Shown piece after piece: positions 43,401 to 52,629 of a DNA stretch of 64,000 nt. Position 1 is the stretch's first letter; each line of letters opens with the position of its first letter. The position numbers and the translations under genes were made by a program. The stretch comes from DASUPK01 sp963763955 (GTDB taxonomy: Bacteria > Actinomycetota > Thermoleophilia > Solirubrobacterales > 70-9), in the NCBI GenBank assembly GCA_963763955.1, contig CAVXQP010000007.1, forward strand, positions 1-64,000, given 5' to 3'. Below the pieces are notes generated by a model that worked only from the letters and a program-made list of their open reading frames with translations, was not told the origin of the DNA and searched no databases.

Positions 43401-45036
43401 CGACCTGATCAGCGGCGGGCTCTACGCCCTCGCGGCCCAGGCCGGCATCCTGAGCCCCGGTAACACGCGGCTCTACGCAATCGAGCCCGACGGCGACAGG
43501 GACTCGAACCCCGATCCGAGCAACGCGCTGCGACCCGGCTGGCCCGCGAAGATCGGCATCGTCTCGACCGAGCTCCTTCCGGTCGTCGGGGAGGGCGTCA
43601 CCGGATCGCCGGCGATCGGCCCGGTCAACTGCCCGTCCGGTGGCCAGGGCGCGAAGGTCACCGTGATGCCCGCCGCCGGCTTCTCCTATCTCCTCAACCC
43701 GAATGGGCAGTCCTGCTACGGCCGGGACGCAAACGGCAAGGACCGCGTCCTCAACTCCGTCATCCCGGGAGGAAACCCGCAGAAATACGACCTCACCACC
43801 ACCTCCGCGGTTGGTCACCCCGCCTTCGCGAGCCTTGGCGGCGCGGCCCCGGGTATCAGCGTGCTGGGGCCGGCGACAGGGCTGATCCGCTCCCTTGACA
43901 TCGGGGTGAACGAGTACCAGGGCGGACAGGACTTCGCGATGGCCTGGGACGCCTCCACGGGGCAGCCGCGTGCCGGCTGGCCGCTGACCGTCAACGACCT
44001 CCAGTTCCTCACCGGTCCGGCCGCTGCCGACATCGACGGCCAGCCCGGCGACGAGGTGATCGGCGGCACCGCCTCCTTCGACTTGTTCGCCGCCAACAAC
44101 GCCGGCCTGCCGGTGAGCGGCTGGCCGAAGCTGACCGGCGACTGGACCGCCGCGGTTCCCACCATCGGCAGCTTCGGCACGGTCGACACCGAGACCGGCG
44201 TCCACAAGCGGGTGATCAGCCTGACCCGCTCCGGCTACCTGCTCGCCTACGACACCGCGGCCGGACCCTGCACTGACTCGTCCTGGCCGCGCTTCCACCA
44301 CGACAACGCGAACTCGGGCGACTACAGCCGGGACGCGATCTCCCCCGGCAAGCCGACCGGCGAGTCGCTGTCCGGGCCCGGCGGGCCCCGTGTCATCACG
44401 CTCGACCCGCCCGGCGACGACCTGCTCTGCGGAACCGCGTCGAAGTACCAGGTGGTGACCTCCGACGACCCGATCACCGACGGGGTCGACTTCAGGTCCG
44501 CGACGCCGCTTTCGGGCGCGTCGGCCCCGACCGGCCCGAGCACGCCGCAGACTTTCCAGGTCCCGGCGGGCGCCCGCCGCTACGTCGCGCTGCGCGGGGA
44601 GGACGAGCAGGGCAACGTCGGGCGCTTCGTGAGCTTCGACCTCGGATCGGGCCCGATCGACGTCGATGGCGACGGTGTCCCGGACGCCACGGACAACTGT
44701 CCCAACGTGGCGAACCCCGACCAGCAGGACTCGAACAGCGACGGGGTGGGCGACGCGTGCACCTCGCCGCCCGGGACGAGGAAGCTCTTCGTCAACGTGA
44801 AGGGCAAGCCGCGAACGGGCCGCCGGAGCTGCATCAAGGTCACCGCGAGAGACGAAGCGGGTCAGGCCGTCCCGGGTGTCACCGTGCGCCTCGGCGACAA
44901 CACGAGGATCACCAAGCTCAACGGGCGTGCACGGATCTGCCGCCGCTTCAAGAAGGCCGGCAAGCTCGAGGTCTCGGCCCAGAAGGCCGGCTACGAGGGC
45001 GCCGAGACACGGGTCAAGGTGCGCCAGCGCAAGTAA
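40467..45036 (+). pseudogene. giant secreted subtilisin-like protein with FG-GAP and TSP3 repeats, one frameshift
   Basis: With one extra base removed near 43114 (after TQEV, before IAASMDRHVYAW) the gene codes for about 1522 residues. A signal peptide (about 1-37) is followed by an S8-like domain with Asp123 in AVLDSGIEW and His255 in YGHGTG. The usual Ser motif reads EATGKGSGIAGL, placing Thr406 at the nucleophile, and the oxyanion Asn region reads ASAADE. FG-GAP/propeller repeats such as VLVDLDGDNKNELVVG lie in residues 700-1350. A thrombospondin type 3 motif (DVDGDGVPDATDNCP) and an Ig-like C-terminal domain end the protein. It may be an inactive, binding-only relative. The frameshift may be real or a consensus error. 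Confidence 0.75.
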
Positions 45037-45039
45037 GGA

Positions 45040-45112
45040 AGCCCAGGGCCGGACTCGAACCGGCGACCCCTTCATTACGAGTGAAGTGCTCTACCAACTG
45101 AGCTACCTGGGC
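45040..45112 (-). tRNA. tRNA-Thr (anticodon CGT)
   Basis: A complete 73-nt cloverleaf on the minus strand: acceptor GCCCAGG/CCTGGGC, anticodon stem CTTCA/TGAAG enclosing loop CTCGTAA (anticodon CGT), T arm GCCGG-TTCGAGT-CCGGC, discriminator T. It is nearly identical outside the acceptor and anticodon arms to the tRNA-Thr(GGT) at the window start. Confidence 0.95.
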
Positions 45113-45136
45113 AGCACCGCCGAACTCGCGCGATTG

Positions 45137-45142
45137 TAGGGT
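45137..45142 (+). promoter_or_regulatory. -10 box TAGGGT of the enoyl-CoA hydratase gene
   Basis: TAGGGT is eight bases before ATG 45151. Confidence 0.4.
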
Positions 45143-45150
45143 CCCGGTCC

Positions 45151-45918
45151 ATGAACGATCAGCCGCTGCTCACCGAGCGACGGGAGCGCGTCCTCCTGAT
45201 CACCCTGAACCGCCCAGACGCTCGCAACGCCGTCAACCTCGCGATGGCCGAAGCGATGGCCGCGGCGCTGGACGAGCTCGACGGCGACAAGGGGCTCAGC
45301 GTCGGCGTGATCGCCGGCGAGGGCAAGGGCTTCAGCTCCGGGATGGACCTGAAGGCGTTCGCCACCGGCGAGCGGCCCTGGGCGGCCGACCGGGGATTCG
45401 CGGGCATCGTCCAGAAGCCCGCCGCGAAGCCGCTGGTCGCCGCGATCGAGGGCTTCGCCGTCGCCGGCGGCCTCGAGATCGCGCTCGCCTGCGATCTGAT
45501 CGTCGCGGCCAAGGGTGCCAAGCTCGGGATCCCCGAGGTGAAGCGCGGCCTGGTCGCCGCCGCCGGCGCGCTCCGCCAGCTTCCCCGCCGTCTCCCCGCG
45601 GCGGTCGCGATGGAGCTCGCGCTCACCGGCGAGACGATCACGGCCGAGCGCAGCGCCGAGCTCGGGCTGATCAACCGCCTGGCCGAGCCGGGCAAGGCAC
45701 TGGAAGTCGCGCTGGAGCTGGCGGGAGAGATCGCCGCAAACGCCCCACTCGCGACAGCGGCCTCCAAATCGATCCTCAACCGCCAGGGGTCCTGGGACGA
45801 CGAGACCTTCTGGGCAAAGCAGGGCGAGATCGTCGCCCCCGTGTTCACCTCCGCGGACGCGATCGAGGGCGCCACCGCCTTCTCGGAGAAGCGCGAACCG
45901 AACTGGCGCGGCCGCTAG
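45151..45918 (+). CDS. enoyl-CoA hydratase/isomerase family protein
   Basis: A 255-residue crotonase. VLLITLNRPDARNAVNLAMA opens the fold, SGMDLKAFATGE and GFAVAGGLEIALACDLIVA supply the two oxyanion-hole peptides, and PEVKRGLVAAAGALRQLPR the region where the second catalytic Glu usually sits; here the equivalent position looks like Ala/Gly, so a hydratase activity is less certain than membership of the crotonase family. The ending FSEKREPNWRGR is typical. It acts on acyl-CoA in the cytosol. ATG 45151 has a close -10 box. Confidence 0.9.
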   Translation: MNDQPLLTERRERVLLITLNRPDARNAVNLAMAEAMAAALDELDGDKGLSVGVIAGEGKGFSSGMDLKAFATGERPWAADRGFAGIVQKPAAKPLVAAIEGFAVAGGLEIALACDLIVAAKGAKLGIPEVKRGLVAAAGALRQLPRRLPAAVAMELALTGETITAERSAELGLINRLAEPGKALEVALELAGEIAANAPLATAASKSILNRQGSWDDETFWAKQGEIVAPVFTSADAIEGATAFSEKREPNWRGR

Positions 45919-45985
45919 CGGCTCACGCCTTACCGTGCCTTTAGCCCCGGTAGGAGGATCCGAGCCGTCGACCAAGGAGATTGCG

Positions 45986-46334
45986 ATGACCATGAGCACT
46001 CGGCGAACCCGTCGATGTCGTGGGCGTTGAAGGTAAGGACGGCTGCGTCGAGTTCTAAGCCGGCTGGTTCCGCGCCTTCTCCGACGCCCACGTCGAGGTC
46101 GATGACGTTGAGATCATCGATGACGTCGCCGTCGAGGAGGGCACGTTCACCGGGACCCATGACGGTGTCCTCCACAGCCCCATGGGCGAGTTCCAGCCGA
46201 CCGGGCGCTCCGTCGATTTGGACTACATCCAGGTGCTCCGCTTCCGCGAGGGGAAGCACGTCTCGTTCAACCTGATGTTCGACCGGTTGCAAATGGTCGA
46301 GCAGCTCGGGCTCATCCCCGCACCTGCAGCGTGA
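45986..46334 (+). pseudogene. SnoaL-like (NTF2-fold cyclase/hydrolase) pseudogene with inverted 5' segment
   Basis: From 46032 the frame reads GKDGCVEF, then TAA where Tyr is expected, then AGWFRAFSDAHVEVDDVEII and DYIQVLRFREGKHVSFN to the stop, a typical SnoaL C-terminal two thirds. The N-terminal family motif FNAHDIDGFAEC is present but on the minus strand, coded by the complement of 45996-46031. An AAGGAG ribosome binding site and ATG 45986 remain in front. The gene thus shows a nonsense codon, a 36-bp inversion and a missing segment of roughly 25 codons. Its function is lost. Confidence 0.7.
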
Positions 46335-46376
46335 GCCCACTCGGATCGCCCCCGTAAGACGGGGCTGGTGACGCGG

Positions 46377-47951
46377 TTACGCGACCCTTTCGCGTTCAGC
46401 CTCTCGCAACTCGATCCGCCGGATCTTGCCGGTCAGGGTCTTGGGGAGCTCGTCCACGAACTCGATCCGGCGCGGATAGGCGTACGCCGAGAGATGGCCT
46501 CGGACGAATCCCTTGATCTCCTCGGCCAGCTCCTCCGAAGGCTCTGATCCCTCGCCGAGCACGACGAACGCCTTGACGACATTGCCGCGGCGCTCGTCCG
46601 GGGACGCCACGGCGGCAGCCTCCAGGACGGCGGGGTGCTCGATGCAGGCCGACTCGACCTCGAAGGGCCCGATCCGGTACCCGGCCGAGATGATCACATC
46701 GTCGGCGCGGCCCGAGTACCAGAAGTAGCCGTCCTCGTCGCGCTCGGCCGCGTCCTTGGTGTGGAACCAGTCGCCACCGAATGTCTCCTCGGCGGCCTCG
46801 GGGTTGTTCCAGTATCCGAGGGGATAGTGGGGGTTGGAGCGGGCGCGCAGGCAGATCTCGCCGCGCTCGCCGGTCCCGACCGGGTTCTCGTCCTCGTCGA
46901 GGATCTGCACGTCCCATCCCGGCATCGGCTTGCCCATCGAGCCCTCCCGCACGTCCATGAAGGGGAAGTTGCCGCAGAGCGGATACGACTCGCTGAGACC
47001 GTAGAAGTCGAGCACCGTGACCCCGTACTGGTCGCGGAACCAGCGGATCGCCTCGGGGTTGAGCGGCTCCCCCGCGGAGCAGACCCGACGGAAGCGCTGC
47101 GGGTAGCGCTTGCCGGCGTCCTCGATCGACATCATCGAACGGATCGCCGTCGGGGTGGCGAAGACGTTGGTGACGCCGTGTCTGGAGAGCACCTCGAGCT
47201 GCTCGCGCGGATCGAAGCCTCCCTCGCGCTGATAGACGAACTGGACGGCGCCGTAGCGCCACGGCCCGATCAGGGGACAGATGCCCGCCGCCCAGGCCCA
47301 TTCGCCCATCCCGTGGAAGAGCTCGCCCTCCCGCACCTCGTGGCAATAGACGAACTCCTCGTGGGCGAGGATGTAGCGGTGGGCGTGGAGGATGCCCTTG
47401 GCGAGCCCTGTGGTCCCAGACGTGTAGTAGATCTGGGCCGGATCGTCGGCGGAGGTGTCGACCGTCTCGAAGCGCTCGTCCTGATCGGCGAGCAGCTCGG
47501 CGTCGAGAACGATCACCTCGTCGACCAGCGAACTCGGCATCCGGTCGACGTTGTCGGCGTCGGTGACGATCAGCTTCGGCTGGGAGTCCCTGATCCGGTG
47601 CTCGATCCCCTCGTTGCCGTAGAGGACGGACAGGGAGAGCAGGATGGCGCCGGCCTTCCAGGTCCCGAGGAACATCGCCGCGGTCTCGGGCGAGGCCGGC
47701 GCGCAGACCGCCACCCGGTCCCCCCGCTCCACGCCGTGCGAGACCAGTAGGTTGGCGGCGCGGTCGGCGAGGGAGCGCTGCTCGGCCCAGCTCACCTCCC
47801 TCTGGTCGCCGCGGAAGTCTTCGAAGAGCATCGCCGTCTTCTCCCCCGGCTGGCTGTCGCAGACGTCGGCCGCGATGTTGTACCGCTCGGGCACCTGCCA
47901 GCGATGCGCCTCGCAGGCCTCCTCGTAGGTGAGGGATTCGCTCGCGCTCAT
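46377..47951 (-). CDS. acyl-CoA synthetase (AMP-forming)
   Basis: A 524-residue ANL-superfamily ligase. YYTSGTTGLAKG is the phosphate-binding motif, LDFYGLSESYPLCG the A5 motif, WFHTKDAAERDEDGYFWYSG and GRADDVIISAGYRIGPFEVE the hinge and C-domain start, and KTLTGKIRRIEL carries the catalytic Lys near the end. The overall pattern suggests a medium-chain acyl- or benzoate-CoA ligase. It activates a carboxylic acid to its CoA thioester in the cytosol and may work with the enoyl-CoA hydratase upstream. Confidence 0.93.
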   Translation of the reverse strand: MSASESLTYEEACEAHRWQVPERYNIAADVCDSQPGEKTAMLFEDFRGDQREVSWAEQRSLADRAANLLVSHGVERGDRVAVCAPASPETAAMFLGTWKAGAILLSLSVLYGNEGIEHRIRDSQPKLIVTDADNVDRMPSSLVDEVIVLDAELLADQDERFETVDTSADDPAQIYYTSGTTGLAKGILHAHRYILAHEEFVYCHEVREGELFHGMGEWAWAAGICPLIGPWRYGAVQFVYQREGGFDPREQLEVLSRHGVTNVFATPTAIRSMMSIEDAGKRYPQRFRRVCSAGEPLNPEAIRWFRDQYGVTVLDFYGLSESYPLCGNFPFMDVREGSMGKPMPGWDVQILDEDENPVGTGERGEICLRARSNPHYPLGYWNNPEAAEETFGGDWFHTKDAAERDEDGYFWYSGRADDVIISAGYRIGPFEVESACIEHPAVLEAAAVASPDERRGNVVKAFVVLGEGSEPSEELAEEIKGFVRGHLSAYAYPRRIEFVDELPKTLTGKIRRIELREAERERVA

Positions 47952-48038
47952 TGACTCTCCTCGCGTTGCTCGAGGACATCATCCCCGTTTTGAACCGGCG
48001 CGGAAACCCGAGGCCGCGCTCTGGATTCCCTTCGGGAG

Positions 48039-48044
48039 TAGGCT
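48039..48044 (+). promoter_or_regulatory. -10 box TAGGCT of the secreted Cys-rich protein gene
   Basis: TAGGCT is eight bases before ATG 48053, supporting that start. Confidence 0.4.
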
Positions 48045-48052
48045 GCCGGCCA

Positions 48053-48496
48053 ATGAAGGCCGTGCTTCTGATCCTCGTCGCGGCAGTCGTTGCGCCCTGC
48101 CTCTGCGCTGCCGCGGCCGCAAGCCCCGTGGCCACGGAGAGCGGCAAGCGGGTCCAGCTGATCGCCAACTGCTTCAAGCCCAAGTTCAAGCCGGCGGACG
48201 TGATCATCGCCTGCGGAGACGCCAGCCTCGGGGCGAGGGGCATGACCTGGTCGACCTGGACGCGAAAGAGGGCCGACGGCGCCGGGACGGGGCAGATCAA
48301 CGACTGCAACCCGGACTGCGCCCACGGGACGACCAGGACCGCGCCGATGGAGCTTCAGCTCAGCAAGCCACAGCTCTGCTCCAACGGCAAGCGGGTATTC
48401 GCGAAGCTCCGCTACATCTGGACCTCCGGGCCGCCGATCGCCGACACGGTGGCGAGCGACTCGGTGCCTATCGGCTGCAAGCTCGCCGCGCTCTAG
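48053..48496 (+). CDS. secreted protein of unknown function with conserved cysteines
   Basis: A 147-residue protein with a clear signal peptide (MKAVLLILVAAVVAP plus an Ala-rich cleavage region near residue 24). The mature part holds six Cys, in LIANCFKP, IIACGDAS, DCNPDCAH, QLCSNGK and IGCKL, which could form three disulfides. WSTWTRKRADGAGTG and KLRYIWTSGPP look like a small beta domain. I do not recognise a family. An in-frame upstream extension is rejected because of the -10 box position. Confidence 0.75.
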   Translation: MKAVLLILVAAVVAPCLCAAAAASPVATESGKRVQLIANCFKPKFKPADVIIACGDASLGARGMTWSTWTRKRADGAGTGQINDCNPDCAHGTTRTAPMELQLSKPQLCSNGKRVFAKLRYIWTSGPPIADTVASDSVPIGCKLAAL

Positions 48497-48790
48497 CTCC
48501 GCTCCCTACTCAATTCCAGGGCTTTCTTCCGTTCCTTCAAACAGTCGGCGCAGGGGGCCGAGGTCAAACGGCGAAGAGGTAGCCGATGCCGCCGAACTCG
48601 ACTCAGAATCTGAACGCGCGGCTCTCCCTCGTCAGCACGAGTCCGCGGCGTCACGGCGGCCCTGCCCTCAGCCTGACGCCGCCGCCGGTTCAGAGCTCGG
48701 CCTCTCCGGTCCAGATCGTCGGCGGTCCCGCCCGCTACCGCGGCGGCTACCACCTCAGCCTCTAGTCCTTCGGGGCGCGAAGACGCGCCG
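48497..48790. other. intergenic stretch without convincing gene
   Basis: Short open frames exist on both strands (for example 59 codons from ATG 48586 on the plus strand), but none has a ribosome binding site, a close -10 box or a recognisable motif. Together with the fragment that follows this looks like decayed sequence. Confidence 0.5.
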
Positions 48791-48946
48791 ATGAGAGTCC
48801 CAGTCGCCCTGCGGTACTCGGAGGTCAGTTCCGTCCGCGAGCGCGCCGAGCGGCTGGGGGCTTCCCTCCTGCTGGCGCCGCGAGAGGGCCCGGCCGGTTG
48901 GCGCAGCGTGGTGCGCGCGCCGGATGGCGGCGAGATCGCCTTCTAG
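48791..48946 (+). pseudogene. glyoxalase/VOC-domain C-terminal remnant
   Basis: A 51-codon frame reading SVRERAERLGASLLLAPREG, then AGWRSVVRAPDGGEIAF. This matches the second half of a VOC (glyoxalase-like) domain, where an alpha helix and a G-x-S-LL-P strand precede the final D-P-x-G-x-x-F strand. The first half, with its metal ligands, is absent, and an upstream stop closes the frame. Probably a relic; a tiny independent protein is less likely. Confidence 0.4.
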
Positions 48947-48978
48947 GCAGCCGAAATCGACGGTCCCGCTCGCGGGTT

Positions 48979-49695
48979 CTATGACGCGTGGTCGGCGAAG
49001 CGATAGCCGACCCGCCGCACGGTGAGCACGAGCTCGGGGTTCTGCGGGTCTCGCTCCACCTTCTGACGGAGGTTCGAGATGTGGACATCGCAGGCGCGCA
49101 CGTCTCCCCGGAACTCGGTCTGCCAGAGCTCCTCCATGATCTCCTTGCGAGAGAAGACCTGCCCAGGGCTCTCGGCGAGCAAGCGGAGGACCTGAAACTC
49201 CGAGCGGGTCAGATTGATCGGCTCCCCGCGCACGGTGACGAGGTGGCGGGCCAGGTCGATCGATACGGGCCCCGCCTCGATCGCGGTTCCCTCGGTGCCG
49301 GCCGAGCGGTCGAGCTCGCGGCGGCGCAGCTGCGCCCGCACGCGGCCGAGCAGCTCGCGGACCGAGAATGGCTTGGTGACGTAGTCGTCGGCGCCGACCT
49401 CGAGGCCCACGACCTTGTCGACCTCGGCGTCCTTGGCCGTCAGCAGGATGATCGGGACGGCGCTGTGCGCACGGACCTCGCGGCAGAGGTCGAGGCCGCT
49501 CTTCCCGGGCATCATGATGTCCAGGATCAGCAGGTCGAAATGGTCGTCGGAGATCTGCCCCTCGGCTTCCTCGCCGTTCGCTGCCAGGGTGACGTCGAAG
49601 CCCTCCTGCTCCAGGGCGTAGCCGACGGACTCGCGTACCGAGAGCTCGTCGTCCACCACCAGGATCCGGCTCGTCGCCGGCGGTGCTGGGCTCAT
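48979..49695 (-). CDS. OmpR/PhoB family response regulator
   Basis: A 238-residue two-component regulator. The receiver domain (about 9-123) has the acidic pair D15/D16, phospho-acceptor Asp59 in LLILDIMMPG, and Lys in the TKPFS loop. The C-terminal winged helix (about 145-235) shows LTRSEFQVLRLLAESPGQVF and RACDVHISNLRQKVE, the recognition helix, then VLTVRRVGYRF. The ATG overlaps nothing upstream except the sensor kinase gene, whose stop lies within this start codon; regulator first, kinase second is not the case here, since the kinase is transcribed before it. Confidence 0.93.
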   Translation of the reverse strand: MSPAPPATSRILVVDDELSVRESVGYALEQEGFDVTLAANGEEAEGQISDDHFDLLILDIMMPGKSGLDLCREVRAHSAVPIILLTAKDAEVDKVVGLEVGADDYVTKPFSVRELLGRVRAQLRRRELDRSAGTEGTAIEAGPVSIDLARHLVTVRGEPINLTRSEFQVLRLLAESPGQVFSRKEIMEELWQTEFRGDVRACDVHISNLRQKVERDPQNPELVLTVRRVGYRFADHAS

Positions 49696-51434
49696 GCGAC
49701 CGGGGTGGGTGTCGGTTTGGCGGCACGCAGTCGCACCCAGAAGATGCTCCCCTGTCCCGGCTCCGAGCGAAGGCCGATCTCCCCTCCCATCAAGTTGACC
49801 ATGCGCCTCGCGATCGAGAGGCCGAGCCCGAAGCCCTCGCCCTCGAGGGTGGCCGAGCCCCGGTAGAACCGCTCGAAGACGCGGTCGTGCTCTTCCGGGG
49901 GGATCCCCTTGCCTGTGTCCTGAACTTCGATCGTCACGATCTTGTCCTCCCCCCGCGCCGCGCGAAGGGTAACCGTGCCGGGTGGCGGGGTGTGCGCGCA
50001 CGCGTTCGTCAGCAGCCCGATCATCACCTGCCGGACGAGCACCGGGTCTCCCTCGGCGACCAGATCGGCCTGGATCTCGGAGCACATCTCCACTCCCTCG
50101 GGTGCGGCCACAGCGTCGGCCGCCTCCGCGGCCGCGAGCGTGACATCGACCACCTGCGCGGGGTCTCGCCGCCCCTCGGCCTCGACCCTCGCCAGCATGA
50201 GCAGCGACTGCGTGAGTCTGGTCATCCGCTCGGCGTCGAGCGCGAGCCTGCCGAGGAAGCGGTCGCGAGCGTCGGGGTCGTCCTTGGCACCGCCGCGCAG
50301 CACCTCGATCCCGCTGGTGATCCCGGCGAGCGGGTTGCGCAGCTCGTGCGCGGCGTTGGAGACGAACTCGCGCTCGGCCTCCTCCCGCTTGAGCTCATCG
50401 GTGCGGTCCCGCACCACCAGCAGCACCGCGTGCTCGGCTGGGACCTGGCGAGCCTGGACACCGTAGACGCGGCCATCTATCGAGAGGACGGGGATCTCGT
50501 CGGAGCCGCGCTCGGCGGCCCGGCGCAGCGACGGGATCAGCGCCGTGGCGGGCTGCCCGTCCCGGACGAGCCGCGCCGCTGCCGGGTTCGTGAAGCGAAC
50601 CGTGCCGTCCTCGCCGACCACGATCACGGCTTCGGTGAGGCCATCGAAGATTGCGGAGAGCCGGTCGCGCTCGGTGGCGAGCATGCTGAAGGTCTTGCGG
50701 AGCTCCTCGCGCATCGAGTCCAGCGACCGGCTCAGGTCGCCGATCTCGTCCCCGCCGCCGGTCGGCAGTGGCGCTTCGAAGTGGCCGGCCGCCATTTGCT
50801 CCGCCGCGTGAGCCAGCCTCCGCACCCGGATGGCGATCAGCGAGGAGACCACGAAGCCGACCAGGACCCCGATCGCAATCGCGATCAGCAGCGCCTTGAG
50901 GCGATCGCCGCGAAGCTGATCGAACGCCCGGGTCAGCGCGGGCGGTGGGTCCGCCCGGACGATCACCGCGCCCCGCACCGGCACGTCACGGTTGCCGAAA
51001 ACCGGCGCCGCGGCGACCGTGACGTTCCCGGGCAAGCTCGCGCGGTAGCGGCGATTGTCGAGGGCGACGCGAAGCGCCTCCGACTTGTCTGGGACGGCGG
51101 CCAGGGCGGCGAGGTCCTGCCCAGGCGCGAAGGCGTTGCCGTGCCGGTTGAGCGCCCAGACCTCGAAGTTCCCGGTGTTCGACAGGGCAAGGACGTTGGC
51201 GGCGTGGAGCTTGTCGACCTTGCCGAGGTCGTCCGCGAGGCTGGAGGTCTTGCCTACGGCGAGGTCCCCGGACTGGCTCTGCAGCGTGCGGCCGGAGGAA
51301 TCGTCGACGAAGACGTAGACCGACGCCGCCGTGATCAGCGAGACCCCGGCGAATGCAGCACCGAGCCACAGTCGCATCGGAACCCGGCGACCCGTCTCCC
51401 CGCCCCTCGTGCCCCTAGGGGTCTGGTTGGTCAT
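49692..51434 (-). CDS. membrane sensor histidine kinase with HAMP and PAS domains
   Basis: A 580-residue kinase from ATG 51434; a longer frame to 51503 adds unconserved residues. A first membrane helix (about 22-40), an extracytoplasmic sensor of about 125 residues, a second helix (KALLIAIAIGVLVGFVVSSL), a HAMP linker (RVRRLAHAAEQMAAGHFEAP), a PAS domain (LTEAVIVVGEDGTVRFTNPA), then EFVSNAAHELRNPLAGI with the phospho-accepting His near residue 360. The ATPase domain has LLTNACAHTPPPG, DTGKGIPPEEHDRVF and GFGLGLSIARRMV. The architecture is PhoR-like. It passes phosphate to the regulator encoded next, which overlaps it by 4 bp. The signal is unknown. Confidence 0.92.
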   Translation of the reverse strand: MTNQTPRGTRGGETGRRVPMRLWLGAAFAGVSLITAASVYVFVDDSSGRTLQSQSGDLAVGKTSSLADDLGKVDKLHAANVLALSNTGNFEVWALNRHGNAFAPGQDLAALAAVPDKSEALRVALDNRRYRASLPGNVTVAAAPVFGNRDVPVRGAVIVRADPPPALTRAFDQLRGDRLKALLIAIAIGVLVGFVVSSLIAIRVRRLAHAAEQMAAGHFEAPLPTGGGDEIGDLSRSLDSMREELRKTFSMLATERDRLSAIFDGLTEAVIVVGEDGTVRFTNPAAARLVRDGQPATALIPSLRRAAERGSDEIPVLSIDGRVYGVQARQVPAEHAVLLVVRDRTDELKREEAEREFVSNAAHELRNPLAGITSGIEVLRGGAKDDPDARDRFLGRLALDAERMTRLTQSLLMLARVEAEGRRDPAQVVDVTLAAAEAADAVAAPEGVEMCSEIQADLVAEGDPVLVRQVMIGLLTNACAHTPPPGTVTLRAARGEDKIVTIEVQDTGKGIPPEEHDRVFERFYRGSATLEGEGFGLGLSIARRMVNLMGGEIGLRSEPGQGSIFWVRLRAAKPTPTPVA

Positions 51435-51492
51435 GCCTGAAGATTGTTGCCGCTTGCTCACATTCGTGCTGACATTCCCCGGCCGCCCGGGA

Positions 51493-52629
51493 TCAGCGGG
51501 CAAGCGAGGCGGCGAGGCGCAGCCAAAGCGCCTCGAGCGCGAGCTCTTCAGAGACGTTCACCCGGAGCCGGCGGCGAGTGTCCAGCACCCATTCGACCGC
51601 CGCCCGCGCCTTCGCCGGGTCGAGGCCCTCAGCGTCCTCGGCCAGCTGGGCGCGTCGGTCGTCGTTCAGGACGACGTCGTCGGCGCCCGAGGCGATCGCG
51701 GCCAGGTCCCGATACCAGGCGCCGCACAGCGCCAGGCCGAGGTCGAGGGCCTGGGTGCGGGCGCGCCGCTCGGTGCGCTTCACCTGCTCGGTCGCCTCAC
51801 GGGTCAGCTTCCCCTTGCGGCCGCGCTTCGCCATCTCCTCGGCCTCCTCGACCAGGCGCCGTTCCTCCTCGGCGCCGGCCTCCTCGCCGACCTCGCTGGC
51901 CGCGTCGAGCAGCCCCCGCCAGGGCTCAGACGGAGTCTCGGCCGAGCGGGCGGCGCGGGCGGCGGCCTCAGCGGTCGCGCGGAGAGCCGCCCCCTGCTCG
52001 TCGAGCAGCAGGCCGGCCAGCCCGACGTCGCCCCCGCTGAGCCGAGCGGCGGCGGCGGCTTCCTGGCCCCTCCCGAGCGCCTCGAGCACCGCGTCCGGTG
52101 CGAGCGGCCCGAACTCGACGGGAGCGCAGCGGGAGAGGATGGTCTCCGCAAGCTGCTCCGGCTCGGAGCAGATCAGGATCAGGTGGGCGAAGGGCGCCGG
52201 CTCCTCGAGCGTCTTCAGCAGCGCGTTTTGGCTCTCGTCTCGCAGGTCCTCGGCCTCCTCGATGACGAAGACGCGGTGCCCACCCTCCGCCGGGCTCAGG
52301 CTGGACGCTCGGATCACGGACTCACGGACGTCCTCGACCAGGTGCTGCGCCCCCGGCGGGCGCAGCCAGGCTAGGTCCGGATGCGGCGATGGGTCGAGCA
52401 GGGCGCGCCGGCGCGCGTCGTCGGGGTCCGGTGATCCGTCCGCCAGCAGCTCGGCTGCGAACGCCCGCGCTGCGGCCGCCTTGCCGGCGCCGCGCGGCCC
52501 TCGGAAGATGTAGGCATGGCCGGGGGAGGCGAGCGCGGCCAGCAGCGCGGCGCGCGCCCGCGGCTGATGCCGGGTCGCCTCGGCCAGCGCCTCCGGGACC
52601 GCCGGGCTGCTCGCCGCCGCCTCCATCAT
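51493..52629 (-). CDS. holB: DNA polymerase III subunit delta'
   Basis: A 378-residue clamp-loader AAA+ subunit. AYIFRGPRGAGKAAAARAFA is a degenerate P-loop, HRVFVIEEAEDLRDESQNAL contains the Walker B region with EE, and KTLEEPAPFAHLILICSEPE followed by ILSRCAPVEF is the sensor 1 and arginine-finger SRC motif. Residues from about 215 on are Ala/Glu-rich and helical, longer than usual. The ATG overlaps the tmk stop as ATGA; the tmk-holB pairing is common in bacteria and supports the assignment. Confidence 0.9.
   Translation of the reverse strand: MMEAAASSPAVPEALAEATRHQPRARAALLAALASPGHAYIFRGPRGAGKAAAARAFAAELLADGSPDPDDARRRALLDPSPHPDLAWLRPPGAQHLVEDVRESVIRASSLSPAEGGHRVFVIEEAEDLRDESQNALLKTLEEPAPFAHLILICSEPEQLAETILSRCAPVEFGPLAPDAVLEALGRGQEAAAAARLSGGDVGLAGLLLDEQGAALRATAEAAARAARSAETPSEPWRGLLDAASEVGEEAGAEEERRLVEEAEEMAKRGRKGKLTREATEQVKRTERRARTQALDLGLALCGAWYRDLAAIASGADDVVLNDDRRAQLAEDAEGLDPAKARAAVEWVLDTRRRLRVNVSEELALEALWLRLAASLAR

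Noticed and set aside
48493..48753. 86-codon minus-strand frame with a C-x2-C motif
   Set aside because: No start signal or family match; the rest of the frame is Arg-rich GC shadow.
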